A stretch of DNA of 5,937 nucleotides from JBFIHZ01 sp041601535 (GTDB lineage: Bacteria; Pseudomonadota; Gammaproteobacteria; Xanthomonadales; SZUA-36): NCBI GenBank assembly GCA_041601535.1, contig JBFIHZ010000272.1, positions 1-5,937 on the forward strand, read 5' to 3'. A model generated the notes under the pieces. That model searched no databases, had not been told where the DNA came from, and saw only the letters and a list, made by a program, of their open reading frames with translations. Position numbers and translations under genes: made by a program. Of the stretch, positions 5,762 to 5,937 are shown piece after piece. Numbering within the stretch: position 1 is the first letter of the stretch; each line of letters opens with the position of its first letter.

Positions 5762-5937
5762 GCGCCTCGACGGTGGCGTTGAAAAAGTCGTTGTCCTTGA
5801 TCACTTCTGAATCCAACGGCATCTCGCGTGCACTCCAGACCACGATTACAACACGTTCCTTGGGATTGATGTAAATGTACTGGCCAAACAGGCCGCAGGC
5901 ACTGAACGCGCCATCATCAGTGGCGCCATCGGTTACC
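5754..5937 (-). CDS. Serine hydrolase, class C beta-lactamase/PBP superfamily, C-terminal fragment
   Basis: Only the last 60 residues are in the window; the gene enters from the right edge in the frame beginning at 5936 and stops at 5754. Seen: GAFSACGLFGQYIYINPKE (9-27), VVIVVWSAREMP (29-40), then an acidic/aromatic tail FFNATVEALR. Family knowledge: GaFxAxGxxGQxIyxxP followed by a hydrophobic strand ending in WSA is the closing part of Beta-lactamase (PF00144) fold enzymes related to class C beta-lactamases, DD-peptidases, esterases and 6-aminohexanoate-dimer hydrolases. The catalytic SxxK and Tyr motifs lie outside, so enzyme type and localisation cannot be told. It is followed after 34 bases by the peptide transporter on the same strand, probably in one operon, which favours a peptide or amide substrate by inference. 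Confidence 0.75.
   Translation of the reverse strand, partial: VTDGATDDGAFSACGLFGQYIYINPKERVVIVVWSAREMPLDSEVIKDNDFFNATVEALR

Noticed and set aside
5003..5782. 259-codon plus-strand frame opposite the transporter gene
   Set aside because: Gln/His/Arg-rich shadow of the transporter; no domain, no ribosome binding site, and it overlaps the conserved ExxER region.
1..5937. tRNA, rRNA, CRISPR array, insertion sequence ends or attachment sites
   Set aside because: Looked for and not seen: no cloverleaf-like sequence, no regularly spaced repeats, no transposase or integrase frames, no terminal inverted repeats.

Overview
This is a GC-rich (about 60% by eye) chromosomal stretch. Its gene families suggest a free-living, probably marine or soil, Gammaproteobacterium or relative. 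The evidence is a periplasmic TolB-like/amidohydrolase fusion with a Sec-type signal peptide, a proton-coupled peptide transporter of a proteobacterial type, a penicillin-binding-protein-like serine hydrolase, and a PepSY inner-membrane protein. No genus can be assigned. There are no RNA genes, insertion sequences, phage genes or CRISPR repeats, and the coding style looks uniform, so I see no sign of recent transfer.

Layout: (1) 1-396, minus strand: the N-terminal 132 residues of a PepSY-associated transmembrane protein that runs off the left edge. (2) 397-746: a divergent intergenic region of 350 bases with a perfect GC-rich hairpin, a small dyad near the next gene's ribosome binding site, and only weak promoter candidates. 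(3) 747-4070, plus strand: one large exported protein of 1107 residues, made of twelve TolB-like beta-propeller repeats followed by a metal-dependent amidohydrolase domain. (4) 4071-4354: a convergent intergenic region with a strong 12-bp-stem hairpin. (5) 4355-5719, minus strand: a POT/PTR2-family peptide transporter with 12 predicted membrane helices. (6) 5754-5937, minus strand: the last 60 residues of a serine hydrolase of the class C beta-lactamase superfamily, running off the right edge and lying just upstream of the transporter in the same direction.

The serine hydrolase and transporter genes are 34 bases apart and probably form an operon. A hydrolase that cleaves peptides or amides, followed by a di/tripeptide importer, would fit nutrient peptide scavenging or cell-wall peptide recycling. 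The convergent propeller-amidohydrolase is also an exported hydrolase of amide-like bonds, but nothing in the sequence shows that it works with the other two. The divergent PepSY protein belongs to a family usually linked to iron-siderophore reduction and looks functionally separate.

I found no clearly new multi-gene system. The most unusual point is the junction of the last two genes. An 11-bp direct repeat, offset by 35 bases, has created a tiny 11-codon reading frame that starts on the hydrolase stop codon (TGATG) and stops on the transporter start codon (TGATG). This could be a translational stepping stone, or the scar of a small duplication or insertion that separated the transporter from its original Shine-Dalgarno sequence.
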